From the NCBI RefSeq assembly GCF_001705515.1, contig NZ_MDJS01000005.1:62001-126000 (forward strand): 64,000 nucleotides of DNA, read 5' to 3'. The translations under genes were made by a program, and so were the position numbers. Positions 1-8,154 of the stretch are shown here, one piece after another. Every line of letters starts with the position of its first letter. Within the stretch, counting starts at the first letter, position 1. This stretch comes from Mucilaginibacter sp. PPCGB 2223 (GTDB taxonomy: Bacteria > Bacteroidota > Bacteroidia > Sphingobacteriales > Sphingobacteriaceae). Below the pieces are notes generated by a model. That model saw only the letters and a list, made by a program, of their open reading frames with translations. It did no database searches and was not told the DNA's origin.

Positions 1-2
1 GC

Positions 3-2774
3 TACCAGGGCCTCAAACGCAACTATACCGTTGCCGAAGATGCGCCTTCGTTAAACATTGGTACCATTAAATTAAAAACCGAATCGAAGGTGCTTAACAC
101 CGTGCAGATCACCGATGTTAACGCAGTAAAAATAAAAGAAGATACAACGGTGTATGATGCCAAGGCATACCCCGTAAGGGCCAATGCCAGCACCGAGGAA
201 GTTTTGAAAAAACTGCCGGGCGTTGATGTTGATGCAAACGGTAACGTTACAGCCGAAGGTAAACAGGTAACTAAAGTGCGCATTAACGGTAAAGACTTTT
301 TTGGCGGCGACGTACAAACCGCAACCAAAAATCTGCCGGCCGACGTGATCGAAAGTATCCAGATGATTGACGATTATGGCGATCAGGCGAATTTAACCGG
401 TATTAAAAGCGGCGAACCTAATAAAGTAATGAACATCGTTATCCGTAAGGATAGAAACTTCGGTTACTCCATATCGGGCACTGCAGGTGGTGGCCGCGAT
501 ATGTTACCGGCTCCGCAAAGCGATGCAACCCGTTATACTTTCTCAACCAACTCTTTCGAGTTCCGCGGCGATCAGCAGATTGCTTTGCTGGGAAGTATCA
601 ATAATAACAATACCAATACCTTCAACTTTGGCGGCGGCGGCGGTGGCGGCGGCTTCGGAGGTGGTGGTTTTGGCGGTGCCGGCGGTGGTGGCCGTGGCAA
701 CGCTGCCCGTGGCGGCGGCGGCGGTGCAGCAGCTGCAAGTACAACAGCGTCGACCCAGAACGGTATTACCGATGCAAAATCTATCGGCTTAAACTACCGC
801 GACCAATGGGGCAAGAGCCTTTCGGTATACGGCAGCTACAGCTTTAACGATAACTCAACCAATACGCTCAGCACCAGCCAGCAAACAAACCTGTTGGCAA
901 GGGCCAACTCTACATCAACCATTGTTAATAACCAGAACAGTAATGAAACCGATGGTGTGTTGAACCACCGGGTAACCTGGAACATGGAGTGGAAGCCTGA
1001 TACCATCAATTATCTGAAATTTACCCCGACTTATGCTTACGGCAGTACAACTGCCAATGGTTATGATGCCAACTCGTTTATTACAGATGGCATTGCAACC
1101 ACAAGCTATTATACCAACACCAATGGCAGAACCAGCACTAACAGCTGGGGAGCTACTTTATTGTACAACCACAGGCTTCCGCACCGCCGTAACTTTAGCG
1201 TAACAGCGAACGGTAGTACAGCACCTAATATACAATATCAAAACCCGATCAGCGTTTACCTGTATGGCAGGCCAAATGCGCCGCAAAATCAGCTGGTGAA
1301 TATAACCAGCCGCACCAACAGCTTCGGCAGTACCTTATCTTACATTGAACCATTAGGTAAGATCACTTACTTAGAAGCAAACTACAGCTACAATTATTCG
1401 CACACTACTAATGATAAAGGCGTAGATACTTTGGTTTATACCAGTATCAATAACCCCGCTGTACCACCGGTGGAGAATTTTTACGATCGTTTGAGCAATA
1501 ATTATAACTACAGTTTTATTACCAACCGGTTTGCGTTAAACTACCGTGTAGTTGCCGAGAAATATAACTTTACCTTAGGCCTTGGCGTACAACCTGCCGA
1601 ATTAAAAGGCACTTCGCCTGCAACAGCTACCCAGGCCGCTGTAAATACCGATATTACTACAACCAACTTTAGCCCTACTGCAAGGTTTGTGTACAACTTT
1701 TCGCGCAGCCAGGCCTTTACCTTTAACTATAACGGTAACAACAACCAGCCAACTTATACCGAGTTAAACCCGCGCCTCGACCTGTCGAACGCATCGTACC
1801 CGGTACAAGGTAACCCTGCATTAAAGCCTGAGTTTTCGAACAACTTCTCGATCCGTTACAATCAGTTCAGCTTCGGCACGGGCAATATTTTGTTCACCAA
1901 TTTCTCATTCACACAGGTAAACGATCATATCGCACAAAACACTACTACTTATCCACGTGTATATAAGCCTAATCCGGCATTGGGTAACCACGCTATCCTG
2001 ACTACTTATACCAATACCGACGGTTACTACCAGGGCTCGGGCTTCTTTACCTATGCCAAACCATGGAGCAACCGTAAGTTTACGCTGATCTTCAATGGTA
2101 ACGTATCGTACACCAATAATATCTCGTTCGTAAGTACGGTTGATTCGGTAAGCTATGCGGTTTCGACTCAAAAAAATACCGCTAAAACATGGACCTTCAC
2201 CCCTGGCTTACGTTTCAGGGTTGATATCCAGGACGTGATCGACGCGCAAGCCAGCGCCAGCTACGCTGTAAACTCGACCAATAACTCGATCGCTTCTGCC
2301 GATTTCCAGAACCCGACATACCGCACCACAACTTTAGGTTTAAATGGTAAAAACTATTTCTGGAAAGATTGGACCCTGAGCTACGATTACAGCAAAGTGA
2401 TATACGACGGTTTCTCGGGCGATGTCAAAAATCCGAACATTTTTACGACCTATGTTGAGCGCCGTTTCCTGAAAAACAATGCAGCGACTATCCGCGCAGC
2501 TGTGTACGATGTGTTTAACGAAAACACCGGCTATACCAGCAGCCAGAGCGCTACGCAATTTACTTCGACCAACGTTAACCGTTTGGGCCGGTACTTCCTG
2601 TTAACCTTTACCCTGCGCCTGCAAAAATTTGCGGGTAAGGCTCCGCAGATGGATATGGGCCCTGATGGCGGTGGCCGCCGACGTGGTGATGGCGGTGGCC
2701 GTGGCCCGGGTATGGGCGGTCCGGGCGGAGGCCCTGGCGGCTTCGGCGGCCCTGGTGGCCCGACTGTTGACTAA
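3..2774 (+). CDS. Outer-membrane beta-barrel / TonB-dependent receptor-like protein (5' partial)
   Basis: The reading frame is open to the first base of the window, so the N-terminus (signal peptide and most of a carboxypeptidase-regulatory-like domain) lies outside; the first in-window GTG at 90 is not the true start. Residues downstream of VLNTVQITDV form a plug-like domain with LPGVDVDANG and VRINGKDFFGGDV, then about 750 residues rich in alternating aromatic and polar strands typical of the outer-membrane beta-barrel family common in Bacteroidota. A glycine-dense loop follows the plug (about nt 630-735), and the C-terminus is a Gly/Arg/Pro tail after the last strand. It is probably an outer-membrane transporter or assembly-type barrel; the substrate is unknown, and no SusD partner sits downstream. 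A strong hairpin terminator follows the stop. Confidence 0.85.
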   Translation, partial: YQGLKRNYTVAEDAPSLNIGTIKLKTESKVLNTVQITDVNAVKIKEDTTVYDAKAYPVRANASTEEVLKKLPGVDVDANGNVTAEGKQVTKVRINGKDFFGGDVQTATKNLPADVIESIQMIDDYGDQANLTGIKSGEPNKVMNIVIRKDRNFGYSISGTAGGGRDMLPAPQSDATRYTFSTNSFEFRGDQQIALLGSINNNNTNTFNFGGGGGGGGFGGGGFGGAGGGGRGNAARGGGGGAAAASTTASTQNGITDAKSIGLNYRDQWGKSLSVYGSYSFNDNSTNTLSTSQQTNLLARANSTSTIVNNQNSNETDGVLNHRVTWNMEWKPDTINYLKFTPTYAYGSTTANGYDANSFITDGIATTSYYTNTNGRTSTNSWGATLLYNHRLPHRRNFSVTANGSTAPNIQYQNPISVYLYGRPNAPQNQLVNITSRTNSFGSTLSYIEPLGKITYLEANYSYNYSHTTNDKGVDTLVYTSINNPAVPPVENFYDRLSNNYNYSFITNRFALNYRVVAEKYNFTLGLGVQPAELKGTSPATATQAAVNTDITTTNFSPTARFVYNFSRSQAFTFNYNGNNNQPTYTELNPRLDLSNASYPVQGNPALKPEFSNNFSIRYNQFSFGTGNILFTNFSFTQVNDHIAQNTTTYPRVYKPNPALGNHAILTTYTNTDGYYQGSGFFTYAKPWSNRKFTLIFNGNVSYTNNISFVSTVDSVSYAVSTQKNTAKTWTFTPGLRFRVDIQDVIDAQASASYAVNSTNNSIASADFQNPTYRTTTLGLNGKNYFWKDWTLSYDYSKVIYDGFSGDVKNPNIFTTYVERRFLKNNAATIRAAVYDVFNENTGYTSSQSATQFTSTNVNRLGRYFLLTFTLRLQKFAGKAPQMDMGPDGGGRRRGDGGGRGPGMGGPGGGPGGFGGPGGPTVD

Positions 2775-2793
2775 TATTTTCAAATACACAGCA

Positions 2794-2832
2794 AACAACA
2801 AGGGCCCCGATGATATCGGGGCCCTTGTTGTT
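2794..2832. terminator. Perfect inverted-repeat terminator between convergent genes
   Basis: Two perfectly complementary 18-nt arms (2794-2811 and 2815-2832) enclose a 3-nt loop; the core is GGGCCCCGAT/ATCGGGGCCC. It begins 19 nt after the stop of the outer-membrane gene and is followed by T-rich sequence. It probably ends that transcript. Confidence 0.8.
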
Positions 2833-2896
2833 CTATATTTTATCAAGCGTCGTCGCCCCCGATTTACAGGTCCGATTGAATGCATCGATTGTCTTG

Positions 2897-2936
2897 TGCA
2901 GAGATTGCTTCGCTACCGCTCGCAATGGCGTAATTG
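2897..2936 (-). repeat. Dispersed repeat, 'CATTGCGAG..CGAAGCAATCTCT' family, copy 1
   Basis: Read on the minus strand this 40-nt segment carries CATTGCGAGCGGTAGCGAAG followed by CAATCTCTGCACA. A second copy in the other orientation lies at 62884-62920. Neither lies in a gene. Confidence 0.65.
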
Positions 2937-2950
2937 AAAAGTAAGTTATG

Positions 2951-4534
2951 CTATTCGCTCAGCACCGCCACGATCATTTCTGCCGATAGCTTTTCCTGTT
3001 CGCCGGTTTGCATGTTTTTAAAGGTGAGCAAACCGCTTTCCATCTCATCGCTGCCGATAACGATGGTGTACGGGATGTTTTTGTTATTGGCGTAATCGAG
3101 CTGCTTTTTCATTTTGGCTCCCGCCGGGTATAGTTCAGAGTTGATGCCTCGGCTGCGCAGTTCCTGCAGAAAGCTTAACGAATACGTTTCGCCAGCCTTA
3201 TCAAAACAGCAGATTAAGACTTTTGTGGTTTGGTTGGTGGTTTCGGGGAACAGCTTCAGTTCTTCCAGCACATCGTATATCCTGTCGGCGCCAAAAGAGA
3301 TGCCAACCCCGGTTAAACCTTTGAGGCCGAACATGCCGGTCAGGTCGTCATACCGGCCGCCGCCGCCAATGCTGCCCATGGCAACCTCGTTGGTTTTTAC
3401 TTCGAATATGGCTCCGGTATAATAGTTCAACCCGCGGGCCAGGGTAATATCCAGTTCGACGGTAGCCTTTTGCAGTTTAAAGTGCTGATGATACGCAAAT
3501 ATCCCTTCTATCTCGTCGCAGCCTTTTAAACCGGTTTGGCTATACTTTAAGGCTTTGCGCAGGCTTACGAGTTTTTCTTCGTTTGTACCTTGCAGCAATA
3601 TTACCGGTTTCAGTTTTTCGATATCGGTATCGGTGAAGCCTTTTTCATTCAGTTCTTTGATCACACCGTCCAGCCCTATTTTATCCAATTTGTCGATAGC
3701 GACTGTCAGGTCGATGATCTGATCGGGTTTGCCGATCACCTCGGCAATGCCCGATAATATTTTGCGGTTATTGATCTTGATGGTAAAATCGTTGAGGCCG
3801 AGGTTGGTTAAAGCTTCATCATAGATGAGGATAAACTCTGCTTCGTTCAACAATGAGTTTGAGCCAACTACATCGGCATCGCATTGGTAAAACTCGCGGT
3901 AGCGACCTTTTTGCGGGCGGTCGGCGCGCCAAACCGGCTGCACCTGGAAACGCTTAAAGGGCATAGTGATCTCGTTCTGGTGCATCACCACGTAGCGGGC
4001 AAAGGGTACGGTGAGATCATAGCGAAGGGCTTTTTCGGAGATATCCAGAGTGAGTTTTTTAGATTCAATCCCTAAATCAATTGGACTAACAATAAAGTCA
4101 TCCAAGCTTATATTAGATAGTTTTATTAATTCTTCAACTGAAATAGTCTTATCTACCCACTTGGTCCTTAAATCAATATAGTAATCAGCAATATCCCTAT
4201 AGTATTTATAATCAGCATCATTTTCAGGAAGATTTGATAGGCGGATATTTTTACTAATAATCTTATTGATAACAGTAAATAGCGTATCAAACTCACCTTG
4301 AATATTTGAAACAAAATCACCCGAATCCAGCACCTTAAATATCAGCTTATCACCTTCATCGCCATATTTTCCCATCAGGGTGGAAAGATTTTCCATGGTA
4401 GGCGTTTCTATCTGCTGATACCCGTATTTGCGGAACACCGATTTAATGGTATCGAAAATATAATTGCGTTTGGCCATTTCGGCCGGCGAGAAATCGCGCG
4501 TACCACGCGGGACTGATGGTTTTACAGATGCCAT
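2951..4534 (-). CDS. hisS: Histidyl-tRNA synthetase with an unusual insertion
   Basis: Class II aminoacyl-tRNA synthetase that charges tRNA-His. Motif 1 region PRGTRDFSP is at residues 9-17, RYDLTVPFARYV at 171-182, motif 2 RADRPQKGRYREFYQCD at 203-219, the HisA motif LARGLNYYTG at 365-374, GGGRYDDLTG at 391-400 and motif 3 GISFGADRIYDVL at 411-423; an anticodon-binding domain fills the last 90 residues. I chose ATG 4534, not the longer frame to 4633, because MASVKPSVPRGTRDF is the expected N-terminus and a TACCTTTG promoter element lies just upstream. At 527 residues it is longer than usual (about 420-460). The excess lies near residues 76-162 and is visibly AT-rich against the flanks. All catalytic motifs are intact. 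Confidence 0.96.
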   Translation of the reverse strand: MASVKPSVPRGTRDFSPAEMAKRNYIFDTIKSVFRKYGYQQIETPTMENLSTLMGKYGDEGDKLIFKVLDSGDFVSNIQGEFDTLFTVINKIISKNIRLSNLPENDADYKYYRDIADYYIDLRTKWVDKTISVEELIKLSNISLDDFIVSPIDLGIESKKLTLDISEKALRYDLTVPFARYVVMHQNEITMPFKRFQVQPVWRADRPQKGRYREFYQCDADVVGSNSLLNEAEFILIYDEALTNLGLNDFTIKINNRKILSGIAEVIGKPDQIIDLTVAIDKLDKIGLDGVIKELNEKGFTDTDIEKLKPVILLQGTNEEKLVSLRKALKYSQTGLKGCDEIEGIFAYHQHFKLQKATVELDITLARGLNYYTGAIFEVKTNEVAMGSIGGGGRYDDLTGMFGLKGLTGVGISFGADRIYDVLEELKLFPETTNQTTKVLICCFDKAGETYSLSFLQELRSRGINSELYPAGAKMKKQLDYANNKNIPYTIVIGSDEMESGLLTFKNMQTGEQEKLSAEMIVAVLSE

Positions 4535-4538
4535 GCAA

Positions 4539-4568
4539 CAAAGGTACGAAAACAGAGGCAAGAGCCAA
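4539..4568 (-). promoter_or_regulatory. Bacteroidota-type promoter of hisS, abutting the ATG
   Basis: On the minus strand TTG (4568-4566), a 19-nt spacer and TACCTTTG (4546-4539) match the Bacteroidota -33/-7 consensus. Only four bases separate the -7 element from ATG 4534, so the mRNA would be leaderless or nearly so. This supports the chosen start. Confidence 0.65.
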
Positions 4569-4590
4569 GAAGCAAGAACCAAGAGGACAG
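4556..4590. repeat. 'CAAGAGCCAAGAAGCAAGAACCAAGA' word repeat
   Basis: A purine-rich run of variations on CAAGAnnCAAGA upstream of hisS. It resembles the longer CAAGAATCAAGA element at 53915-54012 and appears to belong to the same family of intergenic words. Confidence 0.45.
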
Positions 4591-4656
4591 AAAACAGCCT
4601 GTTATTTCCCTGCTGCGCACCTTTCTTCGACAAGCTCAGAATGACGCCCCAAGGTT

Positions 4657-4802
4657 TGCGTTAGCGATTGCAGCGGATACCGGCCGCGCGACGGTTAGGG
4701 CAGGCCGAGGCTAATGCCTGTGCAGTATGAGCGGAAAGCGCGGCCCGCAGGGAAACGCCCCAATAATAATGATTGAAGGATTGATTGACTGAATGATTGA
4801 AT
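4657..4802 (-). repeat. Large dispersed repeat (about 146 bp), copy 1
   Basis: Read on the minus strand it runs ATTCAATCATTCAG, CAATCAATCCTTCAATCATT, GGGCGTTTCCCTGCGGG, a GC-rich centre, and ends CTAACGCA. A shorter copy in plus orientation, with the same order of blocks, is at 63241-63343. It fills most of the 378-bp spacer upstream of hisS; no gene is seen there. The fragment CTTCGACAAGCTCAGAATGAC just before it (4626-4646) resembles another common intergenic word. Confidence 0.7.
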
Positions 4803-4912
4803 TCTAAATAAAGTCTCCCTATCCCCAGTGTATTTAAAACTTGATGCACAACCTTAGCTAAAGCACTATGCCAACCTTTAGCAATAATACTTTTATTCTC
4901 TAAATTAGCCTT

Positions 4913-5935
4913 ATGTCTACTATCATAGCCCGAACTCCGCGGCTTATCATCCGCGAATTTTTACCCGAAGAAAAAGAGCACTTTTTTACCCTGATGGCCG
5001 ATACCCGCATCAATGCCTATTTGCCGAAACGCAGCCATCAGCAGATTTACGACGTGTTTACCGACACCATTGCCGATTACCTGCAGGGCATTAAATTAAC
5101 CCGCTGGGGTATGTTCGATGTGGTTACAGGCGAGCTTGCCGGGCTGGCGATCTTGCGGTATAATGCCGAAGATGCAGAGAAGGCCGAGCTGGGCTACGCA
5201 TTGCACCTGCATTACCACGGCCGGGGCCTGGCTACCGAAATGGCTAAAACGCTGGTGCGTTACGGCTTTGAGGTGATGCAGCTGCGCGAGATCATCGCGG
5301 TAACGGTTGAAGAGAATAGTTTATCGCACAAGGTATTGCTTAAGGCGGGGTTAAAGCGTGGGGATAACACCGTGCGCAGCGGGGAAGAGCTGGCGTTTTA
5401 CAGCCTGCAGCGGGAAGATTATTTTGCTTTGCGCCCAAAAGTAATTGCGCAGACACCGCGGCTGATCGTGAGGGAATACCGGCCCGAGGAAGAAGATGCC
5501 TTTGTGGCTATGCATTCGGACGAGGAGGTGATACGCTATCTGCCCAAACGCAGCCCCGACGAGTACCGCAAATTGTTCAGGGAAGGGTTGGAGGCATACC
5601 GGGGCGATACCGGCTTAGCGCGCTGGGGCATATTTGAACCTCTGACCGGCGATTTTATCGGCTCGTGCCTGTTGCGCCACCCGGTCGACGCGCCCGAAAA
5701 AGTGGAACTGGGTTACAGCCTGCGACCTGACTATTGGGGCAAAGGTATAGCAACCGAAATGGCCCGCGAACTGATAGCTTATGGCTTTAACCGTTTAGGC
5801 TTTGATGAGATTACCGCCGTTACCGACCCGGAGAACTCGGCCTCGCAAAACGTGCTGCAAAAAGCGGGCATGCAGCGCCAGGGCGAGGCTTTCTGGTACG
5901 GGCAGATGCTGCCTTATTTTGTGGTGGCGAGATAA
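4913..5935 (+). CDS. Tandem GNAT-family N-acetyltransferase (two RimJ/RimL-like domains)
   Basis: Two complete GNAT domains in one 340-residue chain: about residues 1-165 and 172-340. Each starts with a matching block (TPRLIIREFLPEE; TPRLIVREYRPEE), contains YLPKRS, and has the acetyl-CoA pyrophosphate-binding loop (HGRGLATEMA; WGKGIATEMA) followed by an ENS..VL.KAG segment. The halves are clearly homologous, so this is an internal duplication or fusion. Single-domain members acetylate ribosomal-protein N-termini or small amines; the substrate here cannot be read from sequence. Start ATG 4913 follows a region without a clear Shine-Dalgarno sequence. It converges on the broken MORN gene, with a hairpin between. 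Confidence 0.9.
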   Translation: MSTIIARTPRLIIREFLPEEKEHFFTLMADTRINAYLPKRSHQQIYDVFTDTIADYLQGIKLTRWGMFDVVTGELAGLAILRYNAEDAEKAELGYALHLHYHGRGLATEMAKTLVRYGFEVMQLREIIAVTVEENSLSHKVLLKAGLKRGDNTVRSGEELAFYSLQREDYFALRPKVIAQTPRLIVREYRPEEEDAFVAMHSDEEVIRYLPKRSPDEYRKLFREGLEAYRGDTGLARWGIFEPLTGDFIGSCLLRHPVDAPEKVELGYSLRPDYWGKGIATEMARELIAYGFNRLGFDEITAVTDPENSASQNVLQKAGMQRQGEAFWYGQMLPYFVVAR

Positions 5936-5947
5936 GATCGGAGACGT

Positions 5948-5973
5948 TATTGTCGGTGTCCCCACCGACAATA
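5948..5973. terminator. Hairpin between convergent genes
   Basis: Arms TATTGTCGGTG and CACCGACAATA (11 bp, perfect) with a TCCC loop. It lies 13 nt past the GNAT stop and 30 nt from the end of the opposing gene. There is no T-run, so a bidirectional terminator is likely but not certain. Confidence 0.55.
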
Positions 5974-6002
5974 GCTGGAATAGGATCATTATGGTTATAA
6001 CC

Positions 6003-7028
6003 CTAATTGCCCAGGCTAAAATTAATGGGTAGTGTGAATTTGATACTTTCCGGCTGGCCGTCCATTTTGCCCGGTTTCCATTTAGGCATGGTTTTCACTA
6101 TGGCCAATGCGGCATCATCCAACAAAGGGTCTGCGCCTCGAGTTACCTCTGCATCCACCAGGTCGCCATTGGGGTCGATATTGAAAGAAATATAGACTTT
6201 ACCGGTCACATTATTTTGCTTTGCAGCTTCGGGATATTTTAAATTATCGCGTATGTATTTACCGCAAGCTTTTTCACCGCCTATAAATTCGGGAGGAACC
6301 ATAAAAGGGAAATAGGATGTATCGGCGCCCGAATGTGTAAAACATTGACCTTCGGTTAGTTTATCATTTTTAAAATGATCTTCTCTTTTCTTTTTTCCAT
6401 CTGGATAATACGACAAAAATAAACCGTTCAGCTTACCCTTAGTGTATTCACGATCGGTGCGTAATTGCCCGGTTTCAAAATACGAGAGGTATTTCCCGTC
6501 ATATTCACCATTCAGATAATTAACCTCGGATTGAACTTTTCCATTAGGAAAGAAATATTGGTATTTGCCATTTTCTTTATCGTTCATATAGTTAAGGACG
6601 ACTGACACTTTACCCTCATGATCGAAATAGGTGGCTTTTCCTTCTCTCCTACCATCAACGTAACTCAGCTCCGACGAAATTTTCCCGTCGGCGTAGAACC
6701 TCTGGTATCTGCCGTTCAATTTATCTTCCTTATAGTTTTGAACGCTGGTAACCTAGCCCTGGCTGTTATAAAACGTAAATTCTCCGTTTTTAATTTCAGG
6801 CCTGGCGAATGAATAGGCACCGCTCATTTGAGGATTGCCATTGCTGTAATGATCGGTTACATAAAACAGGCCGCCTGCTGTTTTATCGATGGAGCGAAAA
6901 TACCAGGCATTATCCCTGTTCTTTATCTTTTTCCAGTTGGCATCGTAATAAATGGTATCGCCGACTTTTTGTGCGTACACCGTGGTATAAAAGCAAAACA
7001 GCGCAAACGCAATAGCTAAGGGTTTCAT
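6003..7028 (-). pseudogene. Secreted MORN-repeat / TonB C-terminal protein interrupted by an in-frame TAG
   Basis: One reading frame runs from ATG 7028 to TAG 6003, broken only by a TAG at 6755-6753. The N-terminal 91 residues have a signal peptide (MKPLAIAFALFCFYTTVYAQ) and the first repeat. The downstream part has about five MORN-like repeats of the form NGKYxxFxxxGK and ends in a TonB C-terminal-like domain (about 90 residues, TGKVYISFNIDPNG, MPKWKPGKMDGQP). The stop sits inside a repeat (FTFYNSQG-stop-VTSV) where sister repeats have Lys, so AAG-to-TAG explains it. The downstream part has no ATG near its beginning. It may be a recent pseudogene, a sequencing error or a readthrough site. 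Its ATG overlaps the stop of the upstream phosphatase gene by 4 nt. Confidence 0.8.
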
Positions 7029-7468
7029 ATATTACTAATATACGTCTTTATAATTTGCTTACAACCCTCTTCCAACATGTTAAACACAGGTTCAAACTGG
7101 CTGTCGTTGTAGTACGGGTCGGGCACTTCCTGATCACCTAACAACAACTTTACTTTGGCGGCATCCCGGTCGTTCCGCGCAAGCGAAAGCACATCGCGCA
7201 GGTTGCTTTTATCCATCACGTAGATCACATCATAATCATCAAAATCGCTGATACAGAACTGCCGGCATACCTGTTTGCTGATATCGACACCATGCTCAAA
7301 TGCGGTGCGTATGGATCGCCTGTCGGGCGCCTGGCCAATATGCCAGTTACCGGTCCCGGCGGAATCGATAGTCCAGTCGAGGCCGTTATCTGCGGCCAGT
7401 TGTTCCATAATGCCGTGGGCAAGTGGTGAGCGGCAGATGTTGCCGAGGCAAACCATAAGTATTTTCAT
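7025..7468 (-). CDS. Low-molecular-weight protein-tyrosine phosphatase
   Basis: 147 residues, normal for the family. The catalytic P-loop CLGNICRSP is at residues 7-15 (nucleophile Cys7, Arg13, Ser14) and the general-acid motif DPYY is at 117-120 (Asp117). It is a cytoplasmic enzyme that removes phosphate from phosphotyrosine; in bacteria such enzymes often act on BY-kinases, but no kinase gene is nearby. Its TGA overlaps the ATG of the MORN/TonB gene (ATGA), suggesting the two form a translationally coupled pair. Confidence 0.93.
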   Translation of the reverse strand: MKILMVCLGNICRSPLAHGIMEQLAADNGLDWTIDSAGTGNWHIGQAPDRRSIRTAFEHGVDISKQVCRQFCISDFDDYDVIYVMDKSNLRDVLSLARNDRDAAKVKLLLGDQEVPDPYYNDSQFEPVFNMLEEGCKQIIKTYISNI

Positions 7469-7497
7469 ATTGAATATCTTTTAAAATTGTCATTTAG

Positions 7498-7575
7498 AAC
7501 AAGGAACGAGAGAGAAATCTTCTGCTGGCGACCGATTTGAAGCAGAATATCTCTCCTTAGGTCGAGATGACATCG
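7498..7575. repeat. Imperfect inverted repeat of the 'GAGAGAAATCTTCTGC' type
   Basis: GAGAGAAATCTTCTGC (about 7510) is answered by GCAGAATATCTCTC (about 7542), followed by GGTCGAGATGACA. This resembles dispersed intergenic words of Bacteroidota. It fills most of the spacer between the phosphatase and the lipoprotein gene, and could also end the lipoprotein transcript. Confidence 0.45.
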
Positions 7576-7596
7576 TTTAATATTGTTATCGTGCCG

Positions 7597-8112
7597 TTAC
7601 AGCGGCTTCGGTACGCAGGTTGTGCGTTTAACCAGTTTAACTTTAACCACTACGGGGTTACCAAGCGGTTGCAGGTTAAGGGTTGAATCGCCTTGTTTGT
7701 TTACTTTAAAGCTATCTTCATAAACCCCGCTGTTAAAGCAGCCGCCCGGGTCTTTCAGCGTGTAGTTGGCATTGGCATAAAACCCTTTAATGTGCAGGGT
7801 ATCGCCGCTCACTTCGTAGCTGCCTTTAGCGTACTCAAACCAGTGGCCGTTCTTCATGCAGGTATCTGCCCCGTAATTTACAGTGCTATAATTTTCCATT
7901 CGCACAAAAAAACTGTCGCAGCTAAAAGTAAAATGGTAAAGTGCGTAGTTAACCAGGCGTTTTTCGCTTGCCACCGAATCCTGCCGCCATTCGCCTTGCA
8001 GGTAAGCAACACCTTTGCCCTGGTAGTTGGGATTAAAGGAACAAGCCGTTAAGCCTAAAGCAAAAAGCCCAAAGCAGAAAGCGAAAACGAAAGTAACCGA
8101 AGACCTGTGCAT
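7597..8112 (-). CDS. Small cysteine-rich lipoprotein of unknown function
   Basis: 171 residues. An N-terminal hydrophobic stretch ends in a lipobox LTAC (Cys24), so it should be a lipidated periplasmic or outer-membrane protein. The mature part has several Cys residues (CDSFF, DTCMKNGHW, GGCFNSG, TTCVPKP) and the look of a small beta barrel such as a lipocalin-like or META-like fold. I do not recognise a named domain. It lies directly downstream of fumC, and its ATG touches the T-tract of the fumC terminator, so its own promoter is not evident. It may be expressed by readthrough from fumC. Confidence 0.75.
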   Translation of the reverse strand: MHRSSVTFVFAFCFGLFALGLTACSFNPNYQGKGVAYLQGEWRQDSVASEKRLVNYALYHFTFSCDSFFVRMENYSTVNYGADTCMKNGHWFEYAKGSYEVSGDTLHIKGFYANANYTLKDPGGCFNSGVYEDSFKVNKQGDSTLNLQPLGNPVVVKVKLVKRTTCVPKPL

Positions 8113-8143
8113 AAAAATAAAAAAGCCTCCCCTAAAGGGGAGG
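8112..8143 (-). terminator. Rho-independent terminator of fumC
   Basis: On the minus strand CCTCCCC-TTTA-GGGGAGG is followed by a T-rich tract. The tract runs to the ATG of the lipoprotein gene at 8112, so terminator and start codon abut. Confidence 0.8.
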
Positions 8144-8154
8144 TTTGGTGAGGT

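Noticed and set aside
630..735. GGC-rich run as a regulatory or structural DNA element
   Set aside because: It is in frame within the receptor gene and translates to a Gly-rich loop, matched by the Gly-rich C-terminus.
4534..4633. N-terminal extension of hisS by 33 residues
   Set aside because: The extension is not HisRS-like, and a promoter lies inside it; ATG 4534 gives the family N-terminus.
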